A DNA stretch of 64,000 nt. It comes from Isoetes taiwanensis (Eukaryota; Streptophyta; Lycopodiopsida; Isoetales; Isoetaceae). The translations under genes and the position numbers were made by a program. Positions 26,335-40,983 of this stretch are shown here, piece by piece. Position 1 is the first letter of the stretch. Every line of letters begins with the position of its first letter. The stretch covers positions 1,686,561 through 1,750,560 of the forward strand of contig JAJEKV010000092.1 in NCBI GenBank assembly GCA_021234155.1, given 5' to 3'. A model generated the notes under the pieces. That model was given only the letters and a program-made list of their open reading frames with translations. It had not been told where the DNA came from and searched no databases.

Positions 26335-29300
26335 TCAGACGGCTCTTTTTCCCCACCACTTTTTCCTGCTTTTATCAACAGGGTCTGTAGTTGCTGCAAG
26401 CCTTGCCAATATACTTTTGGTCTCTCGTAACCTTATCTTAAAATCCCTTTTCCAGGTATCAAACCGTTGCTTGAGTCTTCTGAGCTCTATATCAGGATCA
26501 ACACAGGCTTTCACTTGTCCGGATTTAACCTCAATCAAGAAATCTGCATCATCATTCAATACTTGGGATCTATGTGCAAATTCTTTGCAAAGGTGCTCTA
26601 CAACTGACTTTCCAGCATCTGTCTCTGAATCAAGGTCACTCATCTGATCCACGCAATTTGAACCCTGCCTCGGCGTGGATATTTGATCAGGTGTTTTTGT
26701 TCCTGTAGTTGTGGTGTCATCCCAGTCCATCTCTTCATCATTGTAGAGCAACATAGGCCTCGCCGCTCGTTGCCTACTTCTCAACATTCCATCATCCCTC
26801 ATTGGCATCAATGGTTCATCATTTGAAAAATTCGTTATTGCTGCTGAAAGCATTGATCTCAAAACAGCTGTGTGCTTCCACCACATGTCTTCCATGGACT
26901 TCAGCTTAAGTTCATACTCTTCCCAACGGGATTCATATTGTGATATTTCAACCTCTGCGCACCGTGATTCAGACTGCCTTAGCTTCTCTGATAATATTTC
27001 AACTTCTGTTTCTTTCTCATTAATAATTGCCTGGGCATCCACCAGACGTCTTTGTAGTTCAGTGAGTTGAGCTTGATTATCATGTTCGTCTGCATCGGGA
27101 ATATCAAACTGCAGAAATGGATGATTAAATCCAATGAAAAACCACAGAAAATGGATCTCTAACACAGAAGATGAATCTCTAACCGGACTATGCAATTGCT
27201 AAAGCCATCATAAGAATTACCTCTGGTGGAGTTTTGGCAGCAGATCTGGCAGGCTCATTTGCATCTTGTTCGAGGTTGTTTATTTCTGCAGATATTTGAG
27301 CTATCTTGCCATCTGGCATAAAAGATCGACATTCTGATAACTTTCCAATGTTAGAAATAAGCGTGCACATGAATAGGAACACTCTTCTAAGTTGGTAGCT
27401 TATTTGATTAGTCAAGACTAATTGGGCACATCAGGAACCCATCTCACACAAAAAAATATTTCTGCATTGCTTTTCCATGATGTAGAGTTGAACAAGGTTA
27501 CCAAACAGCTTTATAGAACACAAAAAATAACATCCATAATTGTTACCTGACTGTTGATGCTGATGCCTGTCTCTTCTTAATATGGCTTGAGCAAAGCACT
27601 GAATCATATTTGCTCCTTTAAGTTCGTGATTCAATATCCTGCTATTGCTTCGTGCTTTTGAACTTTTCACATGTTTCTGAATAATTATGGCCGATATATG
27701 TTGTTGCTTTAAGAGTTTGTATTGGCTCTTTGCACGGGTAGCTCTTATGTGCTTCTGAATAATAATGCTAGCCAAGTGTCTTTGTTGCAACCGCTCCCGA
27801 TCGTGTCGTGCAAGCATGCCTCTTAAATACCGTTGAATTGTAATAGCTGCTCTGCATCTCTCTTGCAGGCCCTTATATATTGCTCTTGTCCGTACACCAC
27901 GCACCACTGCATGCATCAGCTACTTTATATTATTGTTCTACAGTGGAAAGGCAATCAAACATTCCTTACAAGCTTGGAGACGAATTATCCATCTTCGCAG
28001 TTGCTTGAATTGGGTGCATGCCTTATGCCCCCTAAAACAGGCTTGTATATGGATTATTGCATTCACCGCCTTTGCCCTAATATCCTCTAGCAATGCTGTC
28101 TGTTAAATATCGATTGACAGTTAGATGCAAAACTTGCTTACAAGCAAAAAGTTGCATGCAGAGATATAAAGATCTGAAGAGACCTTTGAAAGAGCATATT
28201 TGCTCTTTCAATTGTAATCTAGCATATTTTGTAGATATAAGAAATTCATTTTAGTTACATAATCCTTGATAATCAAATCCAGATGTATTTGAAATTTAGG
28301 TTTTCCATGAAAGAGGTTATGCAATAAATATATTCAAGCACAATGGAATGAGACGAAAAATCAACTGGTTTTTTCTCTCTGATATTTGCTTTTTCCAATG
28401 TTAGTATGGTTATTAAAAGACTTTTATTCTTGTGTTTCCAGTGACAGCACATAGGAACTCCTACTATGTGATTTCCTGGAGCGCTATTATTTTTTTTTTC
28501 TTTAAGTGATGGTAGTGCTCCTAACAAACCTGCCCAACACGAAAGAATATTTTTGTCGTGCCTACTTGGTATTTTTTCGAAGAGATATTATACTTCTTCA
28601 GTATACCAAGACAAACATCTAATGGTTCCATTCCGCGTGATCCTAAGAGGAAGCCATACCTGAAGTAAACACACATGATTAGTTTCGAATAGTTTTATGC
28701 GCACATTGTGCAAAGAAGCAATAAATGCTGACCTGGATGCAAAACTCTGGTGTAGGTTGGAGGTAGGGTAACCAAACTGTGAAATGCGAACAAGCTCAAA
28801 CACACCGCAGCAACAGAGCTGTTGCAGTACAAAGTTATCTTCAAAAACATTTGCGAACTGATTTGTGTTCGGTTTGATGCAACGGATAAAGTGGGGGTTG
28901 GTGCTTTCCAGTTGTTGCATCAATGCTGCCAGCTGCCCCTGTAAGTTCATATGGTTAGTATTCAAAGGCCAGGCCTTCCACACCCCCTTTTTTTCTTTTT
29001 TTCTTGTTGTTGGGGGGATAAATAAAGAGGTTAACAAAAACAAAAACATTATGCACATAAAAAGAAATCCAAGAAATTCTACAAAAGATGATTTGGAAAG
29101 GATCTTCTTGTCCTTTAGAACTCATGATGATGGACAGTGTCTAATCAGAACCCGTATCTTCTAGTTATAATACACAATAATATATGCAATGTGTCATCCT
29201 CTAAGAGAGCAGCCTCATTGAAATTCATGATCTATTTACGTAGATGTTATACATAGAGAATTCTACAACATATGGGACTCAATACTTGAACATACATGTC

Positions 29301-32300
29301 AGCATTCCAGTCAGAATATTTTTAATCTTCTAGGGTTAGAGTTCTGTAATTAGTGTAATCTAGGTATTTTGACTTGACCTAATTGTATGCAAGGATCAGG
29401 GTGTTCATTGCTTCTCTTATGCGCTCTTTTGTGTTCACACCCTGCATTTCGCAGCAAAGCAAGTTCTCAGCAAAAACTTCCTAAGGTATTTTACATGCTT
29501 GGGGGTGAGCATCCCAAGGAGGGAAGGAATGATATGAACATGGGACATGGGGTATAAGACGTTCGTGAGGTTTTATCAGTTACCAGAATAATAATCAAGC
29601 ATCTAATGGAACAGAGATAAAATTTGAAAAGAAGCAGAGAAGTGAATGCTCATATCTTCCTCAACACAATCCATGAAATTCTCTTAACTCCATGAGACAA
29701 CTAGCTACAATTAGCATTAGAGTAACTTTTTATAGCAAAATCTTGTGCAAAAATACTGAAGCTGGCAGCACGAATATTGATCATAAAAAGAATGTTGATG
29801 CTGATGCCAATTCTAAGAGGGATGCGTCATGCAGTCTAGCATAATATAACCGCCATTGTGGAAACGCCATTATGTTTGTAAAATGTTATATACATAGATC
29901 TTGCATTATATTATAGATGTGTCTATAGACTATTTAGAAAATGGACAAGCACACACGTACACAACCATTGATGCCCATTCGCCACTCCTCTCTATCATTT
30001 TTTATTTTCCATTATGGTATCTACGTGTTGCTAGAAGACATGCTTCATAAATATATTTACAGCATAATGCAGCATCTACATACTCCTTCAGAAGCCCAAC
30101 GACGGATACACTTGAACTTATCGCTACATGCTAGTAGACCTTCCGTGGCCGAGTATGAATGCTGGTGCTTGATGTTGTAAGTTTACTTCTAGTAAAGAAG
30201 TGCCACGCAGTATCTCTCATAGGATACTCTCACATTCTCCAACTCCAATATCTGCAAACAAGATCTTATGACAAGAACACAGAAGTAGCTTCTCTGTCTC
30301 GACACCGTTGGAAAGTTTCATGGATCTATATATAGAAAGATATAAGCAATCAGCCCACTTCTTTCAAACTTTGTGTTCTAGATCTAGATGGCAAACAAAT
30401 TGTTAACTTAGACCTGACAATGGAAGATAATTTACTTCAAGAATATTTGAGCAACTTCATGTCCATCATGGCATCCAAAGACGTGTACGGCACCTTATTC
30501 TATGCAGAAAAATTGAGCGGATAGAAGGTGCCTTGTGTTGTTGTCAATACAAGGCAATTGAAAATGCTTTATAAGTTTCGGGCTGAAGCAATTTCAACAT
30601 CATTCTCTCTTCTTGCAGATTCTATAAGAGATTGGACAGCATGGCCCTTTATGTAAAAAACCAGGGAAGATATATTTCAAAGCTTTTAGATGTAAAGAAT
30701 TTGTATATGATCATGAAACACAGAGCAGACAAATGTTAGATGATAGGACAATATGCACATTTATTGTGTATAATGGCAGGCCAAAGCATGCAGATTGCGG
30801 TATCCCATAAAAGAAAAATTAATTGTTTCATGATAAGTAACCTTAGAGTCGATACTGTAAGAGCTAAGGAAGAAGAGGATAAAATACTTGATTTCCCATA
30901 AAGGTTTGGAAAAGATAAGATGCCATATGAAGGATTTTTCAGCAAACATTTGAGGAGGTACTAAAGCCTTCTAAAATTAAGCAATGACCAAAAACGTGCT
31001 GCTCAATGGAACTAGAAAATCCGAAGAAGCCCTAGGCAGAAGGAGGAGTTGAAAAATACTTTCGGAGCCCTTACAATTATCCGCAATGGGGTCACTTGAA
31101 AGCTTGCACAATGAACCCGCAGCTAAAGGAAAACACTCAATGAAATCGTCAAGCGATGTTACCCAGTGAAAATCAATCAATAAATTACTGTGATTTTGCC
31201 TTGTTTGCTTATGCGCCTATGAGTGCTGTGGAGGTGCTCAGTTCCAGCTGGGTAATGGATGAGAAGAATGATCAAGAATCTTCACCAACTTCATGTCAAG
31301 AATACATTTCTAAATTGCTCACCATTGTAGGTATGAAAATATTCCATCAAGTGACAGATATCTTTACTAAACCACTTGGGATATTCAACTCTGAAACATT
31401 CAGGTTGCAATCTCTCTCATTTAAGTAATGAGCTAAAACTACACGTTAAGCAATGAATGTGAATTATGTCATTATTCAGATGATAAGCATATTGACTGTA
31501 TAACACTAGGCTAGAGTTTCGTAATTAGGGTTAGCTAGCTAACTTAATCTAATTGTACATAAGGACTAGATCATCCTTAAAATAAAAAAGATTTCTCTAC
31601 CTAATCTATCTACATGCCTTGTTTACTCCTCTCTTTATGCACTCATTTGTGTCTCTCTGTCCTCCCCTCAACCTATTAATGCGATTTACCACACAAAAAT
31701 ACAAAATCCACCAAACAGATAAAATCTGCCTTGAGGATTTGCATGCAATATTGAATATTACTGCATTACTAGTAACATTACTGCATTTTACAGCATAAAT
31801 ATTTCTGCTTTCTGAGCAATTTCTAGCCAGTGCTGGGAGCATAATCATCCAGTATTAGATCAGGCAAAAGAATGATGGGCCAAGCATTACTGGTAAAAAA
31901 AAAAGACGGACCAAGCAGAAATTAATATCCAAATCTTGCCAGCTTCAAAGACATCATTGATGAAAAGAGAGAATGTAACATGTACCATTAGTTAAAAGCA
32001 TAAGGATCTCGTTTTATACTTTAAATTTCGTTGCAACCGTCTGCTTGTGGAAGTCATTTCCATAAGATTTCTTCACATCTGCCATGTTGTTCGCTGAATT
32101 ATCCTCCAAATCACATTGACATGATACTAGCAGGTAGACTAGGTCGGGATGCAAGATATCTCTGTTTTTTTCTAGTAGTCCACACACGTCATACGTCACC
32201 TGCTCGTAAATGAAAGATCTGGTTGGTAAATGTGATGCTATTGCCGGTCCATTAAAGCAAATCTAGTTGTAAAGACAACCTCTCCGACATAGTGACGAAC

Positions 32301-35300
32301 AGTGAAGGCCCTAGCCCTTCCTCTGAAAGAGTTGTACTTCTTCAAATGCTGGTTTAGTTTTATAGCAAGAGTGTCTTCTGTAGATCCAGGAAAGGTGCAT
32401 TCCTCATCTAAAAGGGCAATGAACCCCATTGGTTTCTGTAATAAAGCCAGAAAATTATTCATGTCAGCTTTATTTGAGCCAACATCACACGTGACCCAAT
32501 ATACGAAATGGATTGGGAGAGATGTTGAACATGACCTTTTCAATAAGATCTAAGCACTCCTTGTTATTCCCAACATTAATGGTCGTCCAATTGATTCCTT
32601 CAGATGTATATTCCTACAACCAGAATAAAACATTTGATTTCTGTTAATCAATTTCCTGAAAATTTGAAATTTGACAAATATCCTACATAGATAGAAAAGT
32701 AAATGACAACGCAAATCGTAGCTTAATCCTTATGCCAAAAATAGCTACAATATTTTACCTCCTGTTGCACTTTAAACACGTGATTATTGAAATGTTGCTG
32801 CAGCCTCTCATTTGCATAGTTTATGCAAAATTGCTCAAAATTATTTTTCTGTTCAACAGTGAAGTATCCGAATTAGGTCTCGGAACAATCCCACGCGATA
32901 TAGAAAAGAATTATACCTTAAAGGATTCAAAACCATAAATGTCCAAAATACTGATAAATCTTCCAGTAAGGGGCCGTCCAAAGTCGAGAGACTTATTTAT
33001 GAGGTTCACAAGTCGACTGAACAGGCCTGCATATATTGCCTTTGCCATTGCATCCCTTGAGTCAACGGCCTACATTATGGTCAAGGGATATGGATCAATA
33101 AAGGTATACTAGAAAACTTTAACAGATTAACCAACTTGTACCTGAGAGTAATTAAGATGCTGAATTATCTGCTCGTGCTTTGCACGAATCTTACGAGTTG
33201 AGAGGGCATCGGAAAGGTCCTTTACACTGCAATGTAATAAGGATGCTGCCTGGGAAATGGCTGCCAGAAACAACAAACATTTAATGAACTGATCATGAGT
33301 TCCATGCTGCATAGTAATGACCCTTGCATTATTGGATTAAGATTGTGATTCTTTCCATGCCATCAAATTAAGGACTTAGGTGTATGTATATGAGGTGTAC
33401 ATGCCAAGCAAGTATAAGTTACCATTTTTATCTTGAATATCCACAATTCCATCATCTACAACAGCAAACGAAATGTTTCCAAGCCATAAAATTGCTGCAA
33501 GCATCTCAAATATCCTCTCTTGATCAGCTCTATTGATTTGCATGATATTCATTGCGTTCTGCACTTACACGTATTGTAAAGTCCAACAATCAGATAGTTC
33601 CTAGGATGAGGTATGCTTAATGCTGCTTCTGCAGGTATGCTTATAAAAAGTTATTATCGGAGTACAAAATGTTGTCTGGAAAAACATTCGTTACTATTGT
33701 GGTCTATATTTGTACATGGCAAAATGTTATCATGTCACATCATGACACAACCAACCTTTGAGCTTGGAAAGACCAAGGAAAAATGCCACTTAACTCTAGC
33801 CAAACAATTGTAGTATAGGCAACAGACAGGGAAATATAACACGACTCTAGCCAAACAACTGTAACATGAGTTAACATTCAGTTCATATTTGCAGAAGGTA
33901 AATAGGCATTCATGCCATCATATGCAACATTCCATCCTTGAGCTTGGGCAATAACACGCGACTGTAGACTGCAGAAATCCAGATGGAGGAAAAGAGGTCT
34001 TTCTTACCAGTAAGTTTTGAAAATTGCGCGCATCATCCACATCCTTAATGAGCAAGCAGTCGCTTTGTCTCAGATAGTAAAAATCAGATGCTGATTTCAG
34101 CTTCAGGTGGCCTAAGCACACAAACAAACACACATGAAAGATCCATATTAAGGATAAGTATGAGTATAATGTTAGTGACAAGTGTTTGAAACTCATACTC
34201 CTTAATGCATCCGTAGCTCCAGCACACAACTGGTAAAATACATGATAAGACCGTTCTCCCTTGGCTTGCTGCACAACCCTCGACTGTAATGTGAAAAAGG
34301 CTGCTCATGTATTAGCTACAACTTAGCTTCCCTGAAGTGATATTTAATTTTAGATACTTACCTTCTCCAGAAGATCTTTAGAACATAGTAGCAGAAACGG
34401 ATGACACAAATAGAAAGATGCATAAGTCAGACGTCAATACAGAAAATTCAAAACACTACAGTAACCAGACAAACAAGCCGCCAGCAAAATCTTTCAAATA
34501 ATAGCAATACGAAGCTTACAAGTTTGTATTTTTGCCCCACAGATTTTCCCGTCACCATCAAAATGAATGTCAATGAGCTTTCCCTAGAAAAAAAAATAAG
34601 ATTGATTTACAATACAACAAATTTGACATTTAAACAGAAGAACAATGAAAATTAAAACAAAAACCTCGACACCCAGTCCTTGAAATTATGATAGTGGCAG
34701 GCAACTTACAAAGCGACTGGAATTGTCATTTCGAAGAGTTTTCGCATTTCCAAAGGCTTCCAATATTGGATTGGTCTCGAGGATCCTATCTTCTATGCCT
34801 TTTCCACATCCAAGAGCAGCCAGATACTTCATTGCAATCTTTGCAGTTTCTGTTTTCCCTGAACCACTTTCCCCACTGGACAAAACATGCACGTACCATC
34901 GTCATTGCTTGGAACCACAGTTACCAGTTTAGAAAAAATTAGACTTCATAAGCACATGCAAGTCATCATATCTAGGCCCATATAGACTTCCCTTACGCAA
35001 ACGAATCTTTCTTTATGTACGCCTCATCAAAACACTAAACAATTTAGTTATGACAGTGGGCATTTACCTGATAATTATTGACTGATTCTCTCCATCTGCA
35101 GCAAAATATTTGGAATGAGAAACAGCATTGCAAATAATAATAACAATAGGACATTTGCATTTCAAAGAGCCAAAAATGAATTACCCTCTTTGTGATGTCT
35201 TCGACCAAACAACAATCGTCTCCACAAAGAAAAAAATAAATATAATACAAGGCTCAGTGTTTATATAATTAGAAGGTAATTTCTACGATTTGCATGTTAC

Positions 35301-37030
35301 TCAGGCTCTTTTCAACTTATTTCCTTGGTGTTCGTGTGACTGAAGGAATGGTCTAATAAGGCTGCCTGCTCAAAAGAATATTGGCAGCAACCATGGGTAC
35401 ACCTATGCATGTCATTCTGACCAAAGACAAGCTATTTACAAGGCAGATACAAGCTTAACTTGAAATCTGTTAAAATGTTAAAACGGCTATTGGTTTTCTG
35501 TTAACCGGATCTAGGTCATTGCCAAAGTAATAATTGTTTTAAGGTTCCATGGAGTATAGGCAATGTCTCTCAAGTACACAAAATCCCTATCCAAGCACTG
35601 GAATAATACATAGGGCATTATCCATGTAAGTACTTGATAGAAAGGGTAGGCACACTATCAACTGTGCTTGCATGTATGCAATCAGACATTTGCATGCGAT
35701 AGCAGTCAATATCTTGATGGCCACCTCCCGGACAAGAGACTGCATTAAGAACTGTTTCAACCCACTGATGATCTCTATATGTAGAAAAGGAATTCAAGTT
35801 TGCTAATCCTTTGGACCCTATTTATTTGAAACCATGTCTTTTCATTAATGTGCAATGGGTTTCTGGAACGAGCATGGTTGCTATCAATTCTGATATTATT
35901 GTTTTAAGCACACATATATTTATTGATGGATGCTATTGTTGATTTAAGAGCTTAATGATGACAGCATCACCTCTGAGCATAGCAGTATATGCATTGTCTG
36001 TTGTCATGTATACATGTGGAGACACACACTGCTTTGCATGGTAGGCTCTTATATACTGAAACGAATATACAGGAATTTCCCTATAGGGATTTATGGCAAT
36101 AAGCACGGGACCAGCCTTTGTCTGCACATATCCAAATGAATATACATAAGAAAGTGGAAAGGGTAAAGGTTTAAATCTGAAATCAGTCGCAGAACTGACA
36201 TATATCATGCCCTGAGAGTATCGTATTTTCAAATTCTCAAGAACAGCAGGCTCATTAAGATAGCTTAGCTGTATCAGATCATCCACCCCATCAAGCACGT
36301 TGGGATTTGCAGGGAATATATCTTTGGTATTAACACTGATATGCTGCAACAACCAAAGAAACTCATTAATATTCACACGCAGACAAAAGTTGCTTAAGAA
36401 AACATGTTTCAAGTCCATACCCCTTCATTAGTTGATATAACATGGTTTCCATCTTTTGTTGATTGAATTGTTGCTAAACACCAATTCTCACTGGATGATT
36501 TCCACCAAACCCGTGAATTCTGCGAAAAGAATATGCGGCATAGATTGGTTTCAGAAACAAGAAAGAGGCAAAAAGAAGAAAAAAAAACATCTCATTGTAG
36601 CTAAAACAAAAGTATTGTACATAAAATGGATCATTCGAAAAGAGTGGGCAACATGGTTGAAGTTATTTGAGAAAAAGAAGGGGGGCTTAGTAGAGTTGCA
36701 GACCTTTTTGAACAGCATATCTGCATTGCTCCAAGCTAGATTTGGATCCTCAATTCTGGTGGACATGAAGCTGTCTTGTTGCGATGCCTTCATCGTAGGA
36801 GACTGTTTACCAGTTTGAATTAATGATTGATTGACAGCTTTAAGTCGATTTCCATCAAACATAGGCTCTTTGTGCAAAGTCGATAACAACTGGGCATCAA
36901 AATCCCTTTTCTGGGGTGCACTAAGATAGTCTTTAGATTTCTTAACCGTTGGTTGCAAGGAATCTAGCATTTCTTCCAGGGCCATATTTCGTGCAATGGC
37001 AGCTCCATGTTTAGCATCATCTACGCCCAT
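26335..37030 (-). CDS. Class VIII myosin heavy chain, 23 coding exons, intact
   Basis: An actin-based motor of the plant-specific class VIII, known from plasmodesmata, cell plate and endocytic sites. Minus-strand exons: 37030-36704, 36519-36421, 36343-36200, 36121-35971, 35095-35068, 34875-34710, 34583-34520, 34375-34362, 34283-34199, 34111-34008, 33558-33423, 33260-33142, 33069-32917, 32848-32759, 32613-32536, 32435-32280, 32199-32020, 28938-28733, 28659-28530, 28099-27970, 27906-27547, 27333-27221, 27108-26335. All splice borders are GT/AG, phases agree, and the sum is 3807 nt (1268 residues). Motifs in order: [13 protein letters not shown] (SH3-like), [12 protein letters not shown] (P-loop), NDNSSRF (switch I), DIYGFESF (switch II), [14 protein letters not shown], four or five IQ motifs, a coiled coil, and the tail [13 protein letters not shown] ending WWGKR. 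The P-loop has Ser where Ala is usual. Exon 8 is a 14-nt microexon. Confidence 0.93.
31290..31435 (+). mobile_element. Ty1/copia 3' coding remnant in myosin intron 17
   Basis: The plus frame ends [19 protein letters not shown], which matches the conserved copia RNase H end (ADIFTKPLG...F). The 3.08-kb intron (28939-32019) is by far the longest of the gene. Its segments near 29.32-29.46 kb and 31.49-31.70 kb resemble each other (TTCGTAATTAGGGTTAG, CTAATTGTA, TTTGTGT..CTCT) and may be eroded LTRs. Confidence 0.6.
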
Positions 37031-37300
37031 GACTGAATTACAGACAATTCTGCTGATTAAGAAAAGGAAAGAGGAACCAGTTGGTATATGCGGCCATTTG
37101 TTCCAGTCCGTTTAGTGCAGATGCCCGCCGTAGTGGGCTGCCATCGCCGTTGCGTAAAAGAGTTGGCGATGGCGAGTACGTGGAGCGGGCCTTCATTCTT
37201 GGAAACAATATCCACGTAGGACACCCCTTTTTTTTGGTATAATAGTATTTTGGATTCTTAGGCCCTTTTTCCACAGCAGTCTTATTTTATGGCTGTCGTA
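37031..37300 (-). promoter_or_regulatory. Myosin VIII 5' UTR and proximal promoter
   Basis: Sequence upstream of the start codon at 37030. A likely acceptor-type TTAATCAGCAG lies about 20 nt before the ATG, so a 5' UTR intron is possible. About 170 bp of it (37013-37190) was copied, inverted, to 52.1-52.28 kb. Confidence 0.4.
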
Positions 37301-37458
37301 TTTTTACAAGGCCGAAATCACACTATAGCCCGAACTAAAAAAATACGTGGCAAGGATGGTCAGCCGGTAAATGGTTAAAAGACTTTGCCGCCGTCTTGCT
37401 ATCACACCTATGGCTGTCCAAAAATGGACACGTCAGTTTCCATGTAATCCTTACAATC

Positions 37459-37558
37459 GCAGCTAGACGGATTGACGACATCTCCAGATAACAAGTATAT
37501 ATCGATTCGCAGCCGGACGGATTGACGACCATCTCCAGATAACAAGTATACATCGATT
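37459..37558. repeat. Tandem duplication of a 50-bp unit upstream of myosin
   Basis: The unit beginning CGCAGC(T/C)(A/G)GACGGATTGACG occurs at 37459-37507 and 37508-37558. Confidence 0.85.
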
Positions 37559-37619
37559 CTTTCATTCTTTAACCGGCAATTTGTACCTATTCTGAAAACT
37601 ATGGAGGAAGAATACATAT

Positions 37620-40141
37620 ACTCATCTTCGGGGATGATTGTAGCAGATTTACTTTGAGGAAAAGAATTAAGTGTCTCAGAAAGTTTGATGTATAATCTTT
37701 GGAGCCGATTGAGATCTTATATGAAATGGAATCAGACTTTTGCAAGATTATGACTATGACTTTTTGCAAGATTTTGCAAGACTATGTTTTACAATACATT
37801 GAAACAACTTGGAGATATGATACAACTTGCAAGGCTTCGAAATAATCTGCTCATGTTGCACCAGGTTGGATTATGTTCTTTTGTGGTGTCTCCACTGTTT
37901 CTTTATTGATTGAAGACAAACATCTGTAACCATAGATGGCCTGCAGTTAAAGTAAATGTTTATGAAAAGGAAGATGTTTGCTATGTTTACAACCATTGCA
38001 TATGGAAATATACCTATTTGATATGGAGAATGCATCAAGGGCCAAAGTACAAGAGTTATGTGCCCTCCCATTCGATTCTCAAAATATCGCTACAAAATGA
38101 AGCAACAGTGCTTTAAATGAAAAATTGGTTTCTCTTTATTTATCCATCTGCAATGCATTTACAGTGTTAATAACCAAGTACAGATTGACAATTACATATG
38201 CTCTCATCTACTGCACATGTCAACAATTTTTGGCTTCATCGTGTGCTTTATAACCTTGTCATGTAAATTGCTTTTTAACATATAAAAGTCAGAATAGTGT
38301 AACTACAAGTATAAACATGGAAGTACTAACTACGAATAGGACCATACCCTACAAATTCGACTGCCACAACCAAGTTTTTGTCTAAAGCTCCTTACATGTA
38401 CCTGGAATGCAGAAATGAGATTCAATAAATCACATTCATGATGAAGGAGAGATAAAGCTCTTGCACTAGAGTACCAGTGGGTAATTAATGTGAATAACTC
38501 AAGATCCCCTCAAGATGGAGTACACAAAGAAAAAAGGCGTCATTTTCATGATTTGGTAAGTATCTATATAAATTTAGCTTGTGGAAAGCATCCATGCTAT
38601 GCCCATCACACGTGCATGCCATAAAAAATCATCAAGTTCTTTCTTTATCTCTCCAATGACATAGCTCTTTCATCAAAGTCATGTCTAGCATCCACACGTA
38701 CCTGTCACCAATAAATGCAAGACTTTCTGCCCAAGCCTTTCCCACATCTTATCTTGCATGCATGTCCATGAAACAAGATAGGCAAACACTACTTAGTAGC
38801 TTCATGTTGTCTTGCTTTAGATGCTTTACCGCAGTTGGTAATAATCTTATAATATCTGCTTTATTGAGTGCTTTCTTATCTGCCACTTTCAAAGTTTGGA
38901 TTGCCATTGAGTTGCAGATTAACAGCAGAAGATACTTGCATGACATTCAAATGCAAAACAAGAAATGCTCTGAACCACTGTAATTAAGGCATTGCTTAAA
39001 TAATGATGGGCCAGACTTCTGAAGCTTTGCCACATCTCTTTTGTTCATTAAGAAGCTCTGCCACATCTCTTTTGTTGAGATGGGCCAGAATGGAGATCCA
39101 TGATACCATCCAATTGCTATCTAAACCCTTGTTTGAACTGACTGTATACTTTGGATAGTCCAAGATTAGAGATTTTTGGTCAGAATTTCATGGTGCATAT
39201 AAGGAAGACCCTTTGCAACACCTGATGTTACGTTGAATCTCACAGGCCAGGGAAGAGGCAATTTACTAAAATTACCTTTAGACGAGTATCTCGGCTACGC
39301 CGTAGCTTTTCATAATCTATCTATGCATTAGCTTCCAGGCTCTTCTAACATGATGAACATGCATTGTTTGCAGAGGCTTCATGGAATTGAAAAATTTTAA
39401 TTTCATTATTTTGGGTGCATAAAACATACTCCTGGTAGGTGGCCTCCATCTAGACAAAAGGAACATGGAACCTGTACTTCAACTTCAAAAACATTCTAAC
39501 TTCTGCTCTATCATGCTACAAGCAACATGAGCAATAGTACAATTCAAGTCTTAGAATGTTGAATTGAAAAATTCCAAATGCATGCCCTTGCTTGTTTGCA
39601 CTAGATACTAACAAAATAGAGAAAAATTTGAAAGAATAATGCAAGGACAAAAATAAGAGAAACATTAAAACGTTGGCAAGTTTCAGATCTTCTGCTTCAT
39701 GAATTCATCTTTGAAAAATCGTACCTGGCAGAGTTTTGGGAGGAGTTGTGGTAGATTGTGCAGATCCCTTTGGCATGAAATTGAATCGGCGCATGATCAG
39801 ATTTCTCTCTCTTTTCTCAAATTTCTCTCCCTTTATCTTTCTGCGACCAGGCTTGCTTCTCTTTCTGGCGCCAAAGGCTGGGCATACGTGGAGAACTAGT
39901 TTACGTGGCCACCTGCCGAAACTTTGGACAACCCCTTTTGCCCGTCTAAAATTCGAAGGGTGCCTAATCGTTGAGTCAGCATTTAGGCACGCTGATGTGA
40001 TAGGGTGGGTGCCACAACCGTCTAGGTGGCGTTATTTTATTTGTATACTTAATATTAATTTTTCGGTTTAGCCCTAGTGTGATTTCGGCCTAAGACACCC
40101 TTTTGGGCTCCACATCAGCTCCATGTCATAGATAAGAATAG
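37620..40141. other. Intergenic, no gene recognised
   Basis: Only short unmatched frames. A small tandem echo (GCCACATCTCTTTTGTT twice) lies at about 39.03-39.08 kb. Confidence 0.4.
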
Positions 40142-40379
40142 TTTTTTAGCGTCCACAGAGACCAATTGGCCTATGGGACCCAAACAAAAGAGGGCAGCAA
40201 GCGTATTCTTGGTTGCGAGGATTAAAAACCCATACGAAGGGTTTTGAGGGAAAAACCTTAGCGATAATAAGAATCTTTGACACACCGTACAATGACATAA
40301 GACGGTTCAATACCGGCCCCGTAGGACACAAACGAAGTCCGTGCATCCATAACCTCACGGAGGTATGATCCCAACAATC

Positions 40380-40930
40380 CCCGACGCGAAAGTAGTCAAT
40401 AAGCGATGCAACGGTGGCCGGGCACTAGTAATCGAACATATATTTGTCGGATATGGGCAAATCTTTGAAGCGATCTGGAGGGCATGACATTCATCCTCAA
40501 TGGCGCCCGGCCGACAACAACGGCAAAGCCTTTGCTCTCGTGGTTCCGAGCCCAGCGCCCTGTTTCAATGCGGGGCGATGTGCACCCGTCTTGAATGGAG
40601 GCGATAAGTCTGCGCTTCTTCATGGGCATTTGGGTGTACAAATGCTGGTGTGGGCCTCACGGTGAGCCTAGGATTGACTTGTTGGCGATAGTGTGTGCCG
40701 CCTTAACGTCGCGTCGAGCCTCGCATCGAGCTTTGCGAAGGAAAGTAGTATCTAGGTACGGTTTAAGTGCCTCGCGATCTTTCTTTGTCGACACGGGCGG
40801 GCATTTTACCGCACACCCCGTGAGAACCACCGAGCTTGCTTGTCTTTCCAAAGGGGATTTCGGCGTTGGGGACCCATCGCCGTGGCCAAAGCAAGGTGGG
40901 GCAAGCGTGTATCAGCCATAGCGACCACCT
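40380..40930 (-). pseudogene. LINE-A C-terminal region, heavily mutated
   Basis: The frame 40641-40396 keeps KKRRLIASIQDG and PRIETGRW, the residues before the zinc knuckle. The knuckle itself is out of frame. Sequence up to 40930 aligns loosely with the N-terminal part of the 10.4-10.9 kb fragment. Confidence 0.55.
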
Positions 40931-40983
40931 TTTGGAAGTAAACGATATGGCGTTCCAATGCTGCCCGTTGAAGGGGTAGAAAG

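Noticed and set aside
37300-40095. GGCCGAAATCACACTA at 37.31 kb and its inverted copy at about 40.07-40.09 kb as transposon ends
   Set aside because: The match is short, decays quickly, has no target duplication, and would enclose 2.8 kb without coding sequence.
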